Part shown: piece after piece, positions 8,859 to 18,832 of the stretch
Position numbering within the stretch: the stretch's first letter is position 1
Layout of the letters: each line of letters begins with the position of its first letter
Assembly (NCBI GenBank): GCA_041946825.1
Contig: JBHGBD010000023.1
Span: forward strand, 9,835-73,834
Direction of reading: 5' to 3'
DNA from: CAZTHM01 sp041946825
Lineage (GTDB): Bacteria > Acidobacteriota > Terriglobia > UBA7540
Length of the DNA stretch: 64,000 nucleotides
Translations under genes and position numbers: made by a program
The notes under the pieces: generated by a model
What the model was told of the DNA's origin: nothing
The model's input: the letters and a program-made list of their open reading frames with translations, nothing else
Databases searched by the model: none

Positions 8859-10570
8859 GGTGTCTTGGTCGCTTGGGCACTCGCCATCCGGCCACCGGCT
8901 GGAACTTCGGAATCTGAAGTCTGCGCGTGCCGAGCGGAGCGGCGCTCGTAGATGGCGAAGTTCCGCAGGTTCACTGCTTGCTCATAATGGTCCGAGATAA
9001 AAATGGCAAACTCCGGATAGACCTGGAGGAACTCCTCGGAATCCCAACGACTATACGTAATATTGGGGACGGCGTCGTCACGCGCCACAACCAGAAAGCG
9101 CGGCGGCGCTTGCCCCAAGTCTCGGACCATCTCGTCCCGCCACTTTGGCGGCGACCAAGGCGACATGAGCGCCAAGTTGGTAACGAACCGCGCTGTACAA
9201 GGCCGCCCGGTCAAAAAATATATTAGCGGCTCGCTACCCCACACGAATAAACCGTCTCCCGGCGTAAGGTTTCGTCGGAGATAGGAAATTACCCGCATCT
9301 GCTCTGAAAGGTGAGAGATGGGGTTCGCCCAGGGATAGCTGGTGTAAAACACTTCCGGCCCGCGCGCCCAATCTGCCAGCGCTCTATAATGACCCACAAT
9401 ACTCACGATCTGGGGCGGAATCAGCGAAGCAACAACGTTGGCGAACAGCACCCAAACCAGCAGACGCGCAAGTTTCCAACCCTTCTGCGAACATTTATCC
9501 GCGATCTGGCGGAACTCCCGAAGAACCGCGATACCGAGATATCCCCACGCCATAGCGAAGAAAGGGAACGCCGTTTCGAACCCATAGGCGTGAAACCGCG
9601 CCTGAAGTGCCACGCAAAGAAATCCCAGAACCGCGCAAAACAGGATCGGCGCCAGGCGTCCGAGTTCCCGCTTCTTCCATGCCACGGCGATGGCGACGAC
9701 AAATGCAATTTCGGTCCACAGGCCCAGGACTGATTCCGTCTGATAGAGTGCCCAAAGCAGGTAATGAGGAGTCCGCTGCAGTGTCATCGCCGAATACCGC
9801 GGCAGGACGTCGAACTGGACCTCTTTAAGAGCCTCCCAAGAATCCGAAAAACGGAAAGCGATGAGGACGGATGTGACGGCGGCGACAAATCCCCCGCCGA
9901 ACGCCAGCGTGCGCTCGATCCACTGGCGCCAGGGAAGAACGAGGCTGACTCGCCGCGGCTCGCCATCCAGGCGATGGGTTTCCAGATAAGGAATCAGGAC
10001 GGCGACGGGCACGAGGACGATGGCATTGTACTTGAGCCAGAATGCCGCCGCGCATAGGACTCCTGCGAGCGCGTGGCGTAGTAATCCCCAGCGCCCCACG
10101 CTCGCAACCAAGAAGAATGCCAAGAAAACGCAAAGAATCAGAAAAGTCTCGGTCTGCGCCGCCTGCCAGTAGCCCGCCTCGACGTGCCATGTTGCATTGA
10201 CAATGACAGCAACCGTTGCCGCGGCCGGCCCCAAATAGCGCTCCGTAAATCGAAAAACGCAATAGGAGAACCCCAGCAGCCAAAGAATGTCGATCAGCCC
10301 CACCGACCACATCACGGGGCCAAAGACTTTAACGATGACTGCGCTGAGAAAGAAGATTCCCGGCGGTTTGTTATCCCAGAGATCTTGATAGAGGTGCTGG
10401 CCATCGAGAATCCCGCGACCGATCACCAGGAACGTTGCCTGGTCGCGGCCAATCGGATAGCTTATGTTGGGGATGGCGCGGAGCAAAACAAACGCCAGCG
10501 ATGCCAGAAGCCAGATCTGCCGATGCCTCGTCGCCACGCCAGGTACAGGATTCGCGGAAGGGTCAGCCAT
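8843..10570 (-). CDS. GT39-type (ArnT/PMT-like) membrane glycosyltransferase, copy A
   Basis: The 575-residue paralogue of the next gene shares the RDQATF (Asp43) and YQDLWDNKPP (Asp66) loop at identical residue numbers. The soluble C-terminal segment is also very similar (FVWGSEPLIYF, PPRF-VARDD); well over half of positions match by eye. The pair is therefore a gene duplication with retained catalytic acids in both copies. It lies 122 nt downstream of the GT2-GtrA gene, which would make the polyprenyl-phosphate sugar these enzymes use. The copies may differ in acceptor or in the sugar they transfer. Confidence 0.85.
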   Translation of the reverse strand: MADPSANPVPGVATRHRQIWLLASLAFVLLRAIPNISYPIGRDQATFLVIGRGILDGQHLYQDLWDNKPPGIFFLSAVIVKVFGPVMWSVGLIDILWLLGFSYCVFRFTERYLGPAAATVAVIVNATWHVEAGYWQAAQTETFLILCVFLAFFLVASVGRWGLLRHALAGVLCAAAFWLKYNAIVLVPVAVLIPYLETHRLDGEPRRVSLVLPWRQWIERTLAFGGGFVAAVTSVLIAFRFSDSWEALKEVQFDVLPRYSAMTLQRTPHYLLWALYQTESVLGLWTEIAFVVAIAVAWKKRELGRLAPILFCAVLGFLCVALQARFHAYGFETAFPFFAMAWGYLGIAVLREFRQIADKCSQKGWKLARLLVWVLFANVVASLIPPQIVSIVGHYRALADWARGPEVFYTSYPWANPISHLSEQMRVISYLRRNLTPGDGLFVWGSEPLIYFLTGRPCTARFVTNLALMSPWSPPKWRDEMVRDLGQAPPRFLVVARDDAVPNITYSRWDSEEFLQVYPEFAIFISDHYEQAVNLRNFAIYERRSARHAQTSDSEVPAGGRMASAQATKTPWQTH

Positions 10571-10692
10571 GATGCATTGAAGGAAGAGAGTGATGAATAG
10601 TGTATTTCACGAACCCTGGGCCTGCCCCTGAACCGCGCCCATGCCGGCCGAAAGCAATGCATCCTACCACAGTCAAATCAAGAGTAGACTCT

Positions 10693-11793
10693 TCAGGGAG
10701 ATGAGGGCCGACGTGGGCTCCAAACTCGCCAAATTGCGGGGACGTTCAGGACGAAGTTCCACAACCCGCCGGCTACCACCCCCCCCGCTGCAGCAGGAAT
10801 TAGATCGACTCCGCGATCAACGACAATGAGTGTCACGCCGAGATTCACGATCGCTCCCGACGCACAGGCAAGTTCATACCCGAGGAATCGCCTGTACAAA
10901 CCGTTCCCACTGTGTTGCCAGCGGAAGGTCAGCACTTCATTCCAGACGAAATTACTGACCAGAGCCAACTGAATCGCCGCCGGTAAAGCCAGAAGCATGT
11001 GCCAGCCCAGGCGCCCCACAAAAAGCTGAAGCAAAAGGAGGTTGATGACAGCACCCGCCAACCCCACCGCGCCGTACCGAATCCATGACTTCAACTGGCC
11101 GGTGGATTGTGCCAGCCGAGCAAGATGCACAAGGTATTCAAGGTACTGCCGCGCTCCGAGCTTGGATGTTCCGCGGCCACGCTCGACAAACACGTAGGGA
11201 ACTTCCTCGAATTTCTTGTAGCGGCCCTTGGCGACCACCTCGAGGAGAATCTTGTATCCAACGGGACTCAACTGGACGCCGTCGAGCACGTGTTTCCGCA
11301 GGGCGAACATCCCCGACATCGGATCGGTCACGTCGGCGAGCGACAGCGGCAGGACGGTCGAGGCGAGCTGAGTAGCGCCCCAGGAGATGAAGCGGCGGAT
11401 CAACGACCACTGGGGAACCCCTCCGCCATTCGTATAGCGGCTGGCCAGAGCAAGGTCGGTCCCCGGCCGGCGGAACACCTTCACCAATTCCGAGAGGGCT
11501 TCCGGCGGATGCTGGAGGTCGGCGTCCATAACGGCCAGTAGGTCACCGCGCGCGATCCCCCAGCCGTCAATCACCGCCGTCGCCAAGCCCAGGCGTCCAG
11601 GGCGCCGCAGGACGCGCACCGGGAATTCTTTCGCCAGCCTCTCGGCAAGCTCCGCCGTGCCGTCGGAGCTCGAGTCGTCCACTACGATCAGCTCGAATTC
11701 TTCCCCCGAGCGCTCGAGCGCCGCCGCAGACCTCCGCAGCGTCTCCTCGATCACTGCCGCTTCGTTGTATGTGGGAATGACAACTGAGATCAT
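10693..11793 (-). CDS. Polyprenyl-phosphate glycosyltransferase (GT2) fused to GtrA domain
   Basis: The 366-residue protein has a GT2 domain in residues 1-230 of the dolichol-phosphate mannose synthase type: VVIPTYNEA at the N-terminus, VVDDSSSDGT, and MDADLQHPPE as the DxD metal and nucleotide-sugar site. A four-helix GtrA-type membrane domain follows (about 240-360: WIRYGAVGLAG, SNFVWNEVLTF). Such fusions transfer a hexose from GDP- or UDP-sugar to undecaprenyl or dolichyl phosphate, with the GtrA part anchoring the enzyme or aiding flipping. It directly precedes the two GT39 genes on the same strand, matching a donor-synthase plus transferase unit. The sugar cannot be deduced. Confidence 0.88.
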   Translation of the reverse strand: MISVVIPTYNEAAVIEETLRRSAAALERSGEEFELIVVDDSSSDGTAELAERLAKEFPVRVLRRPGRLGLATAVIDGWGIARGDLLAVMDADLQHPPEALSELVKVFRRPGTDLALASRYTNGGGVPQWSLIRRFISWGATQLASTVLPLSLADVTDPMSGMFALRKHVLDGVQLSPVGYKILLEVVAKGRYKKFEEVPYVFVERGRGTSKLGARQYLEYLVHLARLAQSTGQLKSWIRYGAVGLAGAVINLLLLQLFVGRLGWHMLLALPAAIQLALVSNFVWNEVLTFRWQHSGNGLYRRFLGYELACASGAIVNLGVTLIVVDRGVDLIPAAAGGVVAGGLWNFVLNVPAIWRVWSPRRPSSP

Positions 11794-11918
11794 GCCGGCC
11801 CGCGCCGACCCTCCGCCGCAACAGGCGCCACGGTCCTGCGCTGGCAGAACGTATCACGCGGCACGCACTCCCGTCAATCGCGCAACATCGATAGAACACG
11901 CGCCAGTGAGAACTTCGG

Positions 11919-12797
11919 TCAACTGGAGGACTTGCGGCCCCGCGGATAAATGATCGACATGACGGGACAAGGCGCGGTACGAACGACGGCCTCAGTGGTC
12001 GAGCCAAAGACCAGCCCGCCAAGGTAGCTGCGGGGCTGTGCTCCCAGCACGATCAGGTCGGCGCGCGCCGACTTGGCCTCGGCAACGATTCGGTCCGCAG
12101 GCGTCCCGCTGCGCACCAGTTCGTGCACGGAGCAATGCGCGCGGGCCTCAGGAGACACCCAATCACACAGCTCCTTGACGTCGCCGTTTCGGCCCGGTTC
12201 GACAGTTGGTTCGAGAACATGCAGGGCGATGACTTCGGCCTTCGTACGTTCCGCGAGAGCAAGCGAATACTGAAATGTGCCCCGCGATATATCGTTGAGG
12301 TCGACTGGACTCACAATACGTCGAAGAGGACCCCGCCCTACCGCCTTTACTTTCGGGCCGACGGTAATCAGCGGGCCCCGCATCTGACGGAAGATACTCT
12401 CCATGACCGAGCCAAGACGGATGCGAGTCCATCCTGTCCGCCCGTGGGTACCCATCACCAGCAGGTCGGGCCGCCATTCCCGATCCATCGCCAGAATCGC
12501 TTCCACGGGATCGTGTTCCGCGACGCGGATAGAACGCGAAACACCCCGCGGGAGATTGATTCTGACAAACTCCTCCAAATACTCGCGTGCCGAGCGCAGG
12601 CTGCGACGAAGTTGCGCTTTCAGCGACTGCACTTGCGCTGCGGTGAAATAGACCGGCGCGTCGAACTGCTGGGCGTGAAGTACGAGCACTTCAGCGTCAA
12701 AAATCCGCGCCATGTTTCCGGCCACCCGCAGCGCCGCGACAGATTGCTCACTGAAATCCACCGGGCAAAGAATTCTTCGCGGTGCGAACTTGGTCAT
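11919..12797 (-). CDS. Tandem-domain universal stress protein
   Basis: The protein has 292 residues with two UspA domains. Each begins with a short beta strand (RRILCPVDFS; RRIVSPVDLN) and ends with an ATP-loop region: GTHGRTG-x8-GS in the first, and a divergent GAQPRSYLGGLVFGS in the second. The first domain therefore looks ATP-binding and the second less certainly so. I chose ATG 12797; the frame continues 11 codons upstream, but that extension lacks family similarity. It is the last gene of the minus-strand run osmC-tolC-adaptor-RND-DUF2892-usp and may act as a stress-responsive accessory. Confidence 0.85.
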   Translation of the reverse strand: MTKFAPRRILCPVDFSEQSVAALRVAGNMARIFDAEVLVLHAQQFDAPVYFTAAQVQSLKAQLRRSLRSAREYLEEFVRINLPRGVSRSIRVAEHDPVEAILAMDREWRPDLLVMGTHGRTGWTRIRLGSVMESIFRQMRGPLITVGPKVKAVGRGPLRRIVSPVDLNDISRGTFQYSLALAERTKAEVIALHVLEPTVEPGRNGDVKELCDWVSPEARAHCSVHELVRSGTPADRIVAEAKSARADLIVLGAQPRSYLGGLVFGSTTEAVVRTAPCPVMSIIYPRGRKSSS

Positions 12798-12816
12798 TAC
12801 CTGCGTCCTTTCCGGC

Positions 12817-13005
12817 TCACCCGCGCACACCGAGCTTGCGCAAGAAAGTCATCATCGGGCACCAATTCGTAAACGCCGACTGGAAGAGATTCGCGCCCAC
12901 AAAGGCCGTGAGCCAGTAAAACTTTGCGCTCACCAGATAGCCCAACCCCAGACTTACCAGGACGAAAAAACCTCCAATCAATCGCAACCATCGGTTAACG
13001 TCCAT
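12817..13005 (-). CDS. Small DUF2892 (YgaP-like) inner-membrane protein
   Basis: The 62-residue protein has two hydrophobic segments and the features of the DUF2892 family: MDVNRW at the start, a GGFFVLVSLGLGY helix, and an ending with FTNWCPM, a Cys-Pro motif typical of the family. ATG 13005 is preceded by AGGAG at good spacing. The frame stays open 23 codons upstream, but that stretch runs into the RND permease end. Family members often accompany rhodanese, thioredoxin or efflux genes; function is unknown. It lies in the gap between the RND permease and the universal stress protein. Confidence 0.75.
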   Translation of the reverse strand: MDVNRWLRLIGGFFVLVSLGLGYLVSAKFYWLTAFVGANLFQSAFTNWCPMMTFLRKLGVRG

Positions 13006-13051
13006 TGACTGCTCCTTTTGTGAATTCAAAAACATCGCTCCGATTACACGC

Positions 13052-16000
13052 TCACGCCGCCCGCTCGCGCACATGAATGTTGAACATTTCTTCCCGGCGC
13101 GCGTGCATGTAATAAAGTACCGGCACAGCCATACGCGAAAGCAGTGTCGAAGCCACTTCGCCGGCCATCAGCGAGACTGCCAGGCCCTGGAAAATCGGGT
13201 CGAACAGGATGACAAACGCTCCAACCACCACCGCCGCTGCGGTCAGGAGCATTGGCCGGAAGCGCACCGCCCCGGCATCCACAACGGCCTCCTCAAGCGG
13301 CATCCCCTGCTTCCGCCGCAGCTCGATAAAGTCCACCAGGATGATGGAATTGCGTACAATAATGCCAGCCCCGGCGATGAAGCCAATGATCGAGGTTGCG
13401 GTGAAGAACGCGCCCATCAGTGCATGCGCGGGCAGGATGCCGACGAGCGTCAACGGGATCGGCGCCATGATGACCAGCGGGACACGGAACGATTGAAACC
13501 ATGCCACGACGATTACGTAGATCAAAACCAGCACTACGGCAAACGCGAACCCCAGATCGCGAAACACTTCGTAAGTAATGTGCCACTCGCCATCCCATTT
13601 CATCGAGAGTTTGTCAGTCAGGAACGGGAGATGTGTTGCGAAGCGTTCGATGGCATAGCCTTGTGGCGCGCGTAGTTTGTCGAGCGCCTTGGAGAGCTTG
13701 ATGATGGCGTAAACCGGACTCTCCTCCGTGCCCGCCACATCTCCGGAGACGTAAACTACACGCTTCAAGTTTTTGTGATAGATCGTTTTCTCGATCGTAT
13801 CCTTATCGATTCGAGTAAGTTCGCTTAACGGCACCAACGACCCGCTGGCGGAAACAACGCGGATTCCGCCGAGATCGGTGAGGTTGGTTTTTTGTTCGCG
13901 TGGGAGCTCGAGGAAGATTTGCACATCCTCTTTTTCCTTCGCCTGGTGCGCGAGTCCAACCACCGCTCCACTCAGCGCCAACCGTAACGTGGCGGCGATC
14001 TGGTCAGGCGTGACGCCGCTGAGCGCGGCTTTTTCCTTGTCCACCACGAAGCGATATTGCGGCTGTGCGTCCTCAACCGTCCAATCGACGTCCACAACGC
14101 CGGGAGTTTTCTCGAACTCGTCGCGGATTTTCTCAGCGAGGCCGATCTGCTGGCCATAGTCCGGTCCGTAAACCTCCGCCACCAGCGTCTGGTAAACAGG
14201 GGGTCCGGGAGGAATCTCGGCCACCTTGAGCCGCGCACCGTAGGCGGCGCTAATCGGATCGATGGCCGAGCGCACGCGTTTGGCGATGTCGTGGCTCTGC
14301 ACTCTCCGCTCGCCCTTGGGAAGCAGATTCACCTGGATGTCCGCCTCATTCGAACCGCGGCGCAGAAAATAGTGCCGCACCAGTCCGTTGAAGTTATAGG
14401 GCCCCGAGGTTCCCGCGTAGACCTGATAATTGATGACTTCCGGCTCCTCGGCGACGCGCCGCGCAATTTCGCGAGCCACGCGCGCGGTCTGCTCGAGCGT
14501 TGTCCCCTCTGGCATATCGATCATGATCTGGAATTCGCTTTTGTTGTCGAAGGGGAGCATCTTGACGCGCACAATCTTGAACACCGGCAGTGCCATTACC
14601 ACTAAGAACAGAACCACCACGCCCACCAGAAACATCCGCCGCTTCCTCGCGTCATGGACGAGGGGGTTCATGGCTCGGCGGTACAGGCGTGTGGTCCAGC
14701 CTTCTTCTCCCCCCTCCTCCGCTGCCTGATGGTTCCCACGTCGAAGCATCCGCAGCGCCGCCCAGGGGGAGATGACGAAGGCGATCAGCAATGAAAACAA
14801 CATGGCTACCGACGCGCCAATCGGTATGGGCCGCATGTAAGGTCCCATCAATCCGCCCACAAAGGCCATGGGAAGAATCGCCGCGATCACCGCCCACGTG
14901 GCGAGTGTGGTGGGATTGCCAACCTCATCTACGGCCTCGACGGCGACATCAGCAATCGGCCGCCCCTTGTTCTCGGGCAGGTGGAAGTGGCGCGTAATGT
15001 TCTCAACCACGACGATGGCGTCGTCCACCAGAATTCCTATGGAAAAGATGAGTGCGAAGAGCGTGACGCGGTTCAAGGTATAACCATAGATGAAGTAAAG
15101 GAAAAGAGTCAGCGCCAGGGTCACCGGCACCGCGGCCAGCACTACGATCGAGGACCGCCAGCCCAGCGCCAAGGCAATCAGCGCGGTTACTGAGAGTGTG
15201 GCGAGAAGCAGGTGCTTGAGGAGCTCATTGGATTTTTCCTGGGCGGTTTCGCCGTAGTTCCGCGTGACGGTGACATCAACTCCCGGGGGGATGATCGTGC
15301 GCTTCAGGCTGTCAATTTTCTCCAAGGCCCGTTCCGCCACGACAACTGCGTTCTTGCCCTTGCGCTTGGCGACCGTCAGAGTTACAGCGGGCAATTCGCC
15401 CTTTCGATTCGCACGCACCCCGCGACCAGTCCCGAACAGGACATAACTCGACGCCTCTTCAGGGCCGTCGCGGATTTCCGCGACATCGCGCAGGAATACC
15501 GGTCGCCCCGCCGAAACACCGACTACAACTGCGCCAACATCCTCGGCGCTGTGCAGGAAGTCGCCTGTTTCGACGGCGAACTCCTGATTGGCAGCGGCGA
15601 AAGCGCCGGACTGGAGCCTCTGATTCGCTCGTTCCACGGCCGGCACGATCGTCGCCGGCGCCACGCCATGAGCCGCCATCCTCGCCGGATTCAATAGGAC
15701 GCGCATCTGGCGCCGCTGCCCACCGATAAGATGGGTTTCTGAGACGTCATCGATGCTCTTGACTTCACTTTCTACTTCCGCCGCGACCCTCCGCAGCATG
15801 AAACCATCGTAGCGGTCGCTTGAGAACGTGACCGCGAGGATCGGCACTTCGTCTATCGACCGTGGCTTGATGAGTGGCTTCGACGCGCCCGGCGGGATCA
15901 AGTCGAAGTGGGAATACATCTTGTTATACAGTTTGACGATCGAATCTTCTTCGTTTTCACCGACCTTAAAACGCACGATCGCCATGCCCAGGCCCGGCCG

Positions 16001-16276
16001 CGTCGTGGAGTAGATGTACTCAACCCCGGGAATTTCCCAGATGAGTTTCTCCATGGGCGTTGTGACGCGCTCTTCGACTTCTTTCGCGGTCGCACCCGGC
16101 ATTTCGACGAACACGTCCATCATGGGCACGATAATTTGCGGCTCTTCTTCGCGCGGCGTCTGGAACACAGCGAAGGCCCCAAGCAGAATGGCGAAGACGA
16201 TCGCCAGAGGCGTGAGTTTCGAATTGATAAAGGCGCGAGCGACGTGGCCGGCGATGCCCAGCTTGCCCGGAGTCAT
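13052..16276 (-). CDS. RND efflux transporter permease (AcrB/HAE1-type)
   Basis: The 1074-residue inner-membrane pump has the standard RND length and 12-helix layout. The N-terminal helix is followed by the porter-domain strand TPREEEPQI. Helix 4 carries GILVDDAIVVVEN, with the paired Asp residues used for proton relay in HAE-type pumps. The duplicated second half ends with AGAGIIVRNSIILVDFI and a final helix block. The substrate is not evident, and I see no heavy-metal-specific methionine clusters. The start codon overlaps the end of the adaptor gene by 4 nt (ATGA), showing translational coupling. With the adaptor and TolC it forms a tripartite system. Confidence 0.92.
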   Translation of the reverse strand: MTPGKLGIAGHVARAFINSKLTPLAIVFAILLGAFAVFQTPREEEPQIIVPMMDVFVEMPGATAKEVEERVTTPMEKLIWEIPGVEYIYSTTRPGLGMAIVRFKVGENEEDSIVKLYNKMYSHFDLIPPGASKPLIKPRSIDEVPILAVTFSSDRYDGFMLRRVAAEVESEVKSIDDVSETHLIGGQRRQMRVLLNPARMAAHGVAPATIVPAVERANQRLQSGAFAAANQEFAVETGDFLHSAEDVGAVVVGVSAGRPVFLRDVAEIRDGPEEASSYVLFGTGRGVRANRKGELPAVTLTVAKRKGKNAVVVAERALEKIDSLKRTIIPPGVDVTVTRNYGETAQEKSNELLKHLLLATLSVTALIALALGWRSSIVVLAAVPVTLALTLFLYFIYGYTLNRVTLFALIFSIGILVDDAIVVVENITRHFHLPENKGRPIADVAVEAVDEVGNPTTLATWAVIAAILPMAFVGGLMGPYMRPIPIGASVAMLFSLLIAFVISPWAALRMLRRGNHQAAEEGGEEGWTTRLYRRAMNPLVHDARKRRMFLVGVVVLFLVVMALPVFKIVRVKMLPFDNKSEFQIMIDMPEGTTLEQTARVAREIARRVAEEPEVINYQVYAGTSGPYNFNGLVRHYFLRRGSNEADIQVNLLPKGERRVQSHDIAKRVRSAIDPISAAYGARLKVAEIPPGPPVYQTLVAEVYGPDYGQQIGLAEKIRDEFEKTPGVVDVDWTVEDAQPQYRFVVDKEKAALSGVTPDQIAATLRLALSGAVVGLAHQAKEKEDVQIFLELPREQKTNLTDLGGIRVVSASGSLVPLSELTRIDKDTIEKTIYHKNLKRVVYVSGDVAGTEESPVYAIIKLSKALDKLRAPQGYAIERFATHLPFLTDKLSMKWDGEWHITYEVFRDLGFAFAVVLVLIYVIVVAWFQSFRVPLVIMAPIPLTLVGILPAHALMGAFFTATSIIGFIAGAGIIVRNSIILVDFIELRRKQGMPLEEAVVDAGAVRFRPMLLTAAAVVVGAFVILFDPIFQGLAVSLMAGEVASTLLSRMAVPVLYYMHARREEMFNIHVRERAA

Positions 16277-17424
16277 GGCTCCTCCACGCGCGCGCCGTCG
16301 CCCAACCTGTCAAGCTGCGTTGTGGCCACGCGCTCATTTTCCGCGAGGCCGGAGAGAATCTCCGCGCGGTCGCCGAACTGCCTGCCGGTCTTCACCAGGC
16401 GATACTCGACCCTTCCCTGCTGGCTCACAATAAACAGTCCCTCCAGTTCGCCCCGTTCAATGATCGCGGAACGCGGAACGGTCAGGCGCTTCCCTTCTCC
16501 AACCGCGAAGCTTGCGGTGCCATACTCTCCGGAAAGGCAACCGCAATCGGGGGGAAGTGCGACTTTCACCAGAAATGTGCGGCTTGCGACATCGGCGGCG
16601 GGTACAATCTCCACCACGCGCCCGTCGATCTTGCTATGCCCGATCGTGACGCCCGTTAGCATTCCAAGGCTGACTTTGGGCAGGTACCGCTCGGGAAGAT
16701 TTGCTTCAAGACGGTAGTGCGAAGTTTCCTCAAGCGTCAGCAGTGGCGTCCCCGGCATCACGACCGTTCCGGCATCGACCGACTTCGCCGTCACCACGCC
16801 ATCAATGGGGGAAATGATGCGAGAGTAAGTGAATACCGTATGCGCGGATTCCTGCTGCGCCCGCGCCTGCTCGCTGCGCGCCAGAATTTGCTTCTTTTTG
16901 GCCTGGAGCGCGCCTTCGTTGGCCAACGCAGCCTTGTAGCGGGCTTCCGCGCCTTCAAATTCTTGTCGGCTCAGCGAGTTCTTCTCGAGCAAGCCCTGAT
17001 AGCGGCGATAGGTCGCCTCCGCAAACTGCCGGTCAGCGGCGGCAGCCTGTTGTGCTTGTTCGACTTCCGCGAGTCCCTGGGTAACTTCCTCCACGCCCGC
17101 CTCGGCTGCGCCCAATTGCGCTCGCGGGCTTCGGTCATCGAGGACGGCCAGCAGTTGGCCGCGCCGCATGCGGTCGCCCGCCTTGACGCGCATCTCCAGG
17201 ACCGTCCCGCTGATCTGGGCGCTCAGAACGCTGATCGTGGCCGAGCGGACGGTACCCGCGGCCTCGTAGAACTCCTGGATCGTTTGCAGACGCGTCGTTT
17301 CAATCTGCACGCCAGACACCGGTGTCGAATACGCTTCTTGGGCTTTTTCGCTCGATCCGCAGGCCGCAAGTAGTCCCGCGGCCGCGAGAATCACAAGGCT
17401 TCGAATCGTCAATTGTCTCCTCAT
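16273..17424 (-). CDS. RND periplasmic adaptor (membrane fusion) lipoprotein
   Basis: The protein has 383 residues. The N-terminus is a lipoprotein signal with lipobox LAAC (Cys22), so it should be anchored in the inner membrane. A biotinyl-lipoyl-like half motif (VKAGDRMRRGQLLAVLDD) flanks a long alpha-hairpin (about 85-180, rich in Ala, Gln and Glu). The second lipoyl half (ISPIDGVVTAKSVDAG) and beta-barrel and membrane-proximal domains follow. ATG 17424 is preceded by GAAGGA; the frame is open 29 codons further upstream, but that would bury the signal peptide. It links TolC to the RND permease, whose start it overlaps. Confidence 0.9.
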   Translation of the reverse strand: MRRQLTIRSLVILAAAGLLAACGSSEKAQEAYSTPVSGVQIETTRLQTIQEFYEAAGTVRSATISVLSAQISGTVLEMRVKAGDRMRRGQLLAVLDDRSPRAQLGAAEAGVEEVTQGLAEVEQAQQAAAADRQFAEATYRRYQGLLEKNSLSRQEFEGAEARYKAALANEGALQAKKKQILARSEQARAQQESAHTVFTYSRIISPIDGVVTAKSVDAGTVVMPGTPLLTLEETSHYRLEANLPERYLPKVSLGMLTGVTIGHSKIDGRVVEIVPAADVASRTFLVKVALPPDCGCLSGEYGTASFAVGEGKRLTVPRSAIIERGELEGLFIVSQQGRVEYRLVKTGRQFGDRAEILSGLAENERVATTQLDRLGDGARVEEP

Positions 17425-17473
17425 TTGATTTCCTTCAATATGCCCCAATAAGTCGGGGTGGTACGGGATTCCG

Positions 17474-18832
17474 CTACCGAACCACTGCCGGTGAATTTGC
17501 CGCGAGTTCACCTGTCGCCAACTCCAATGCGGCGTAGCTCAATCGGTAGTCGTACAGAGAATTGAAGAAGTTCTTTTGCGCGGAAGTACGGGCTGCCTCG
17601 GCGCGCAACAGGTCGGTGATTGTTGAAAGGCCCGCCTCATAGCGGTTCTGGATGATACGCAGGCTCTCTTCCGCTTGTGTCGCCGCCTCCCGCGAAACTT
17701 CCAATCGGTCGCGAGCCGTGTTCAGATTCAGAAAGGCTTCGCGCACTTGCAGACGCACCGCCGAAGCCATTTGAGCGCGCGCCGAGTCCGCCTGCCGCTC
17801 GCGCGCACGCGATTCTTTCAGGCGAGCACGGTTGGCTCCGCCATCGAACAGGTTGAAGGTCAACGTAGCAGCCACTGCCCAGTTATTTCCGCCGCGCGTG
17901 AGGAATGTCTGGTTGTCCTCCTCCCACGCGCTGAAGAGATCCACCTTGGGTAGAAACTCCGCACGCGCCATGCGCACGCCATTGGCGGCGCGCTCCTTAC
18001 CAATTTCGAACTGCTGGAAATCGGGCCGTCCAGTCAGCGCGCGCCGCTGGCGCTCGTCGAGCGTTCCTGCTTCGAACGTGGTCTCGCCCAACTGTCCAGC
18101 GAGTTCCGTGGCAGCGCCTTCCTCGATGCCGATCGCCACGTTCAGTGCCGCCTGGGCGATGGCCTGGGCGCTGCGGGCGCGCAACAGATCCTCCTGCGCC
18201 TGCGCCAGTTGCACCTTGGCGCTGAGGAGGTCGGAGGGCACGCCGAGGCCCTGCCCCTCGCGCGCCTGCGCCCGCTCGAGGTCAGCCTGGGTCTGGGCAA
18301 CTGCGGCATGTGCGACGCGGACGTTTTCGGCAGACAATAAGCCGTTGAGGTAGGCTTGAATAACCGCGAATATCACCTCCTGACGCGTTCGCTCGCCGGA
18401 TTTTGCTGCGCTTTGCGCTTCCAAGCGTGCGTCACGGACTCGGCCCGAAATCTGACCCCCGTCCCAAAGCGGCATTGAGGCACTGAACTGTGTGCGAAAA
18501 TTGTCGAGCGGCGGCGGCGTGTTAAGAAGGCCAAGGTCAAAATTCCGCGCCGTGAACTGGCCTTGCGTCAGCAAGCTCCCAAACACATAGACGGGATTGT
18601 TGCCGCGCGCAAATCCTTCGGAAAAATCCACACGTGGGTAGCGTGCCGACGCGGCAACCGTGATGCCTTGCTGAACCGCCTCAGCGTAGGCATCCGCCGC
18701 CTGAACCGTGGGGTTGTTCTTGAGAGCGATTGCGACCGCCTCCGGCAGCGTGAGCGGCTGCGGTGACGTCGTTTGTGCGTTCGCCGCGCTCGCTCCGAAA
18801 AAAAGAATGGCTGAAAGAAGAAGCGATTTCAT
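17474..18832 (-). CDS. TolC-family outer-membrane efflux protein
   Basis: The 452-residue protein has a signal peptide (cleavage expected after ANA near residue 19) and the duplicated helical repeats of TolC-like factors (LTLPEAVAIALKNNP near the N-terminus; long amphipathic helices with NLNTARDRLEVSREA and NRYEAGLSTITDLLRAE towards the end). It provides the outer-membrane channel for the adaptor and permease encoded just downstream. Its start codon abuts the osmC stop codon, so it is part of the same transcript. Confidence 0.9.
   Translation of the reverse strand: MKSLLLSAILFFGASAANAQTTSPQPLTLPEAVAIALKNNPTVQAADAYAEAVQQGITVAASARYPRVDFSEGFARGNNPVYVFGSLLTQGQFTARNFDLGLLNTPPPLDNFRTQFSASMPLWDGGQISGRVRDARLEAQSAAKSGERTRQEVIFAVIQAYLNGLLSAENVRVAHAAVAQTQADLERAQAREGQGLGVPSDLLSAKVQLAQAQEDLLRARSAQAIAQAALNVAIGIEEGAATELAGQLGETTFEAGTLDERQRRALTGRPDFQQFEIGKERAANGVRMARAEFLPKVDLFSAWEEDNQTFLTRGGNNWAVAATLTFNLFDGGANRARLKESRARERQADSARAQMASAVRLQVREAFLNLNTARDRLEVSREAATQAEESLRIIQNRYEAGLSTITDLLRAEAARTSAQKNFFNSLYDYRLSYAALELATGELAANSPAVVR

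Noticed and set aside
7878..8951. 357-codon plus-strand open frame
   Set aside because: Antisense to the tandem GT39 genes, very rich in charged residues and without family similarity.
10679..10692. 14-nt near-palindrome that recurs (reverse orientation) at 63831-63844
   Set aside because: In 64 kb, several 14-nt matches are expected by chance, and the two sites differ in gene context.
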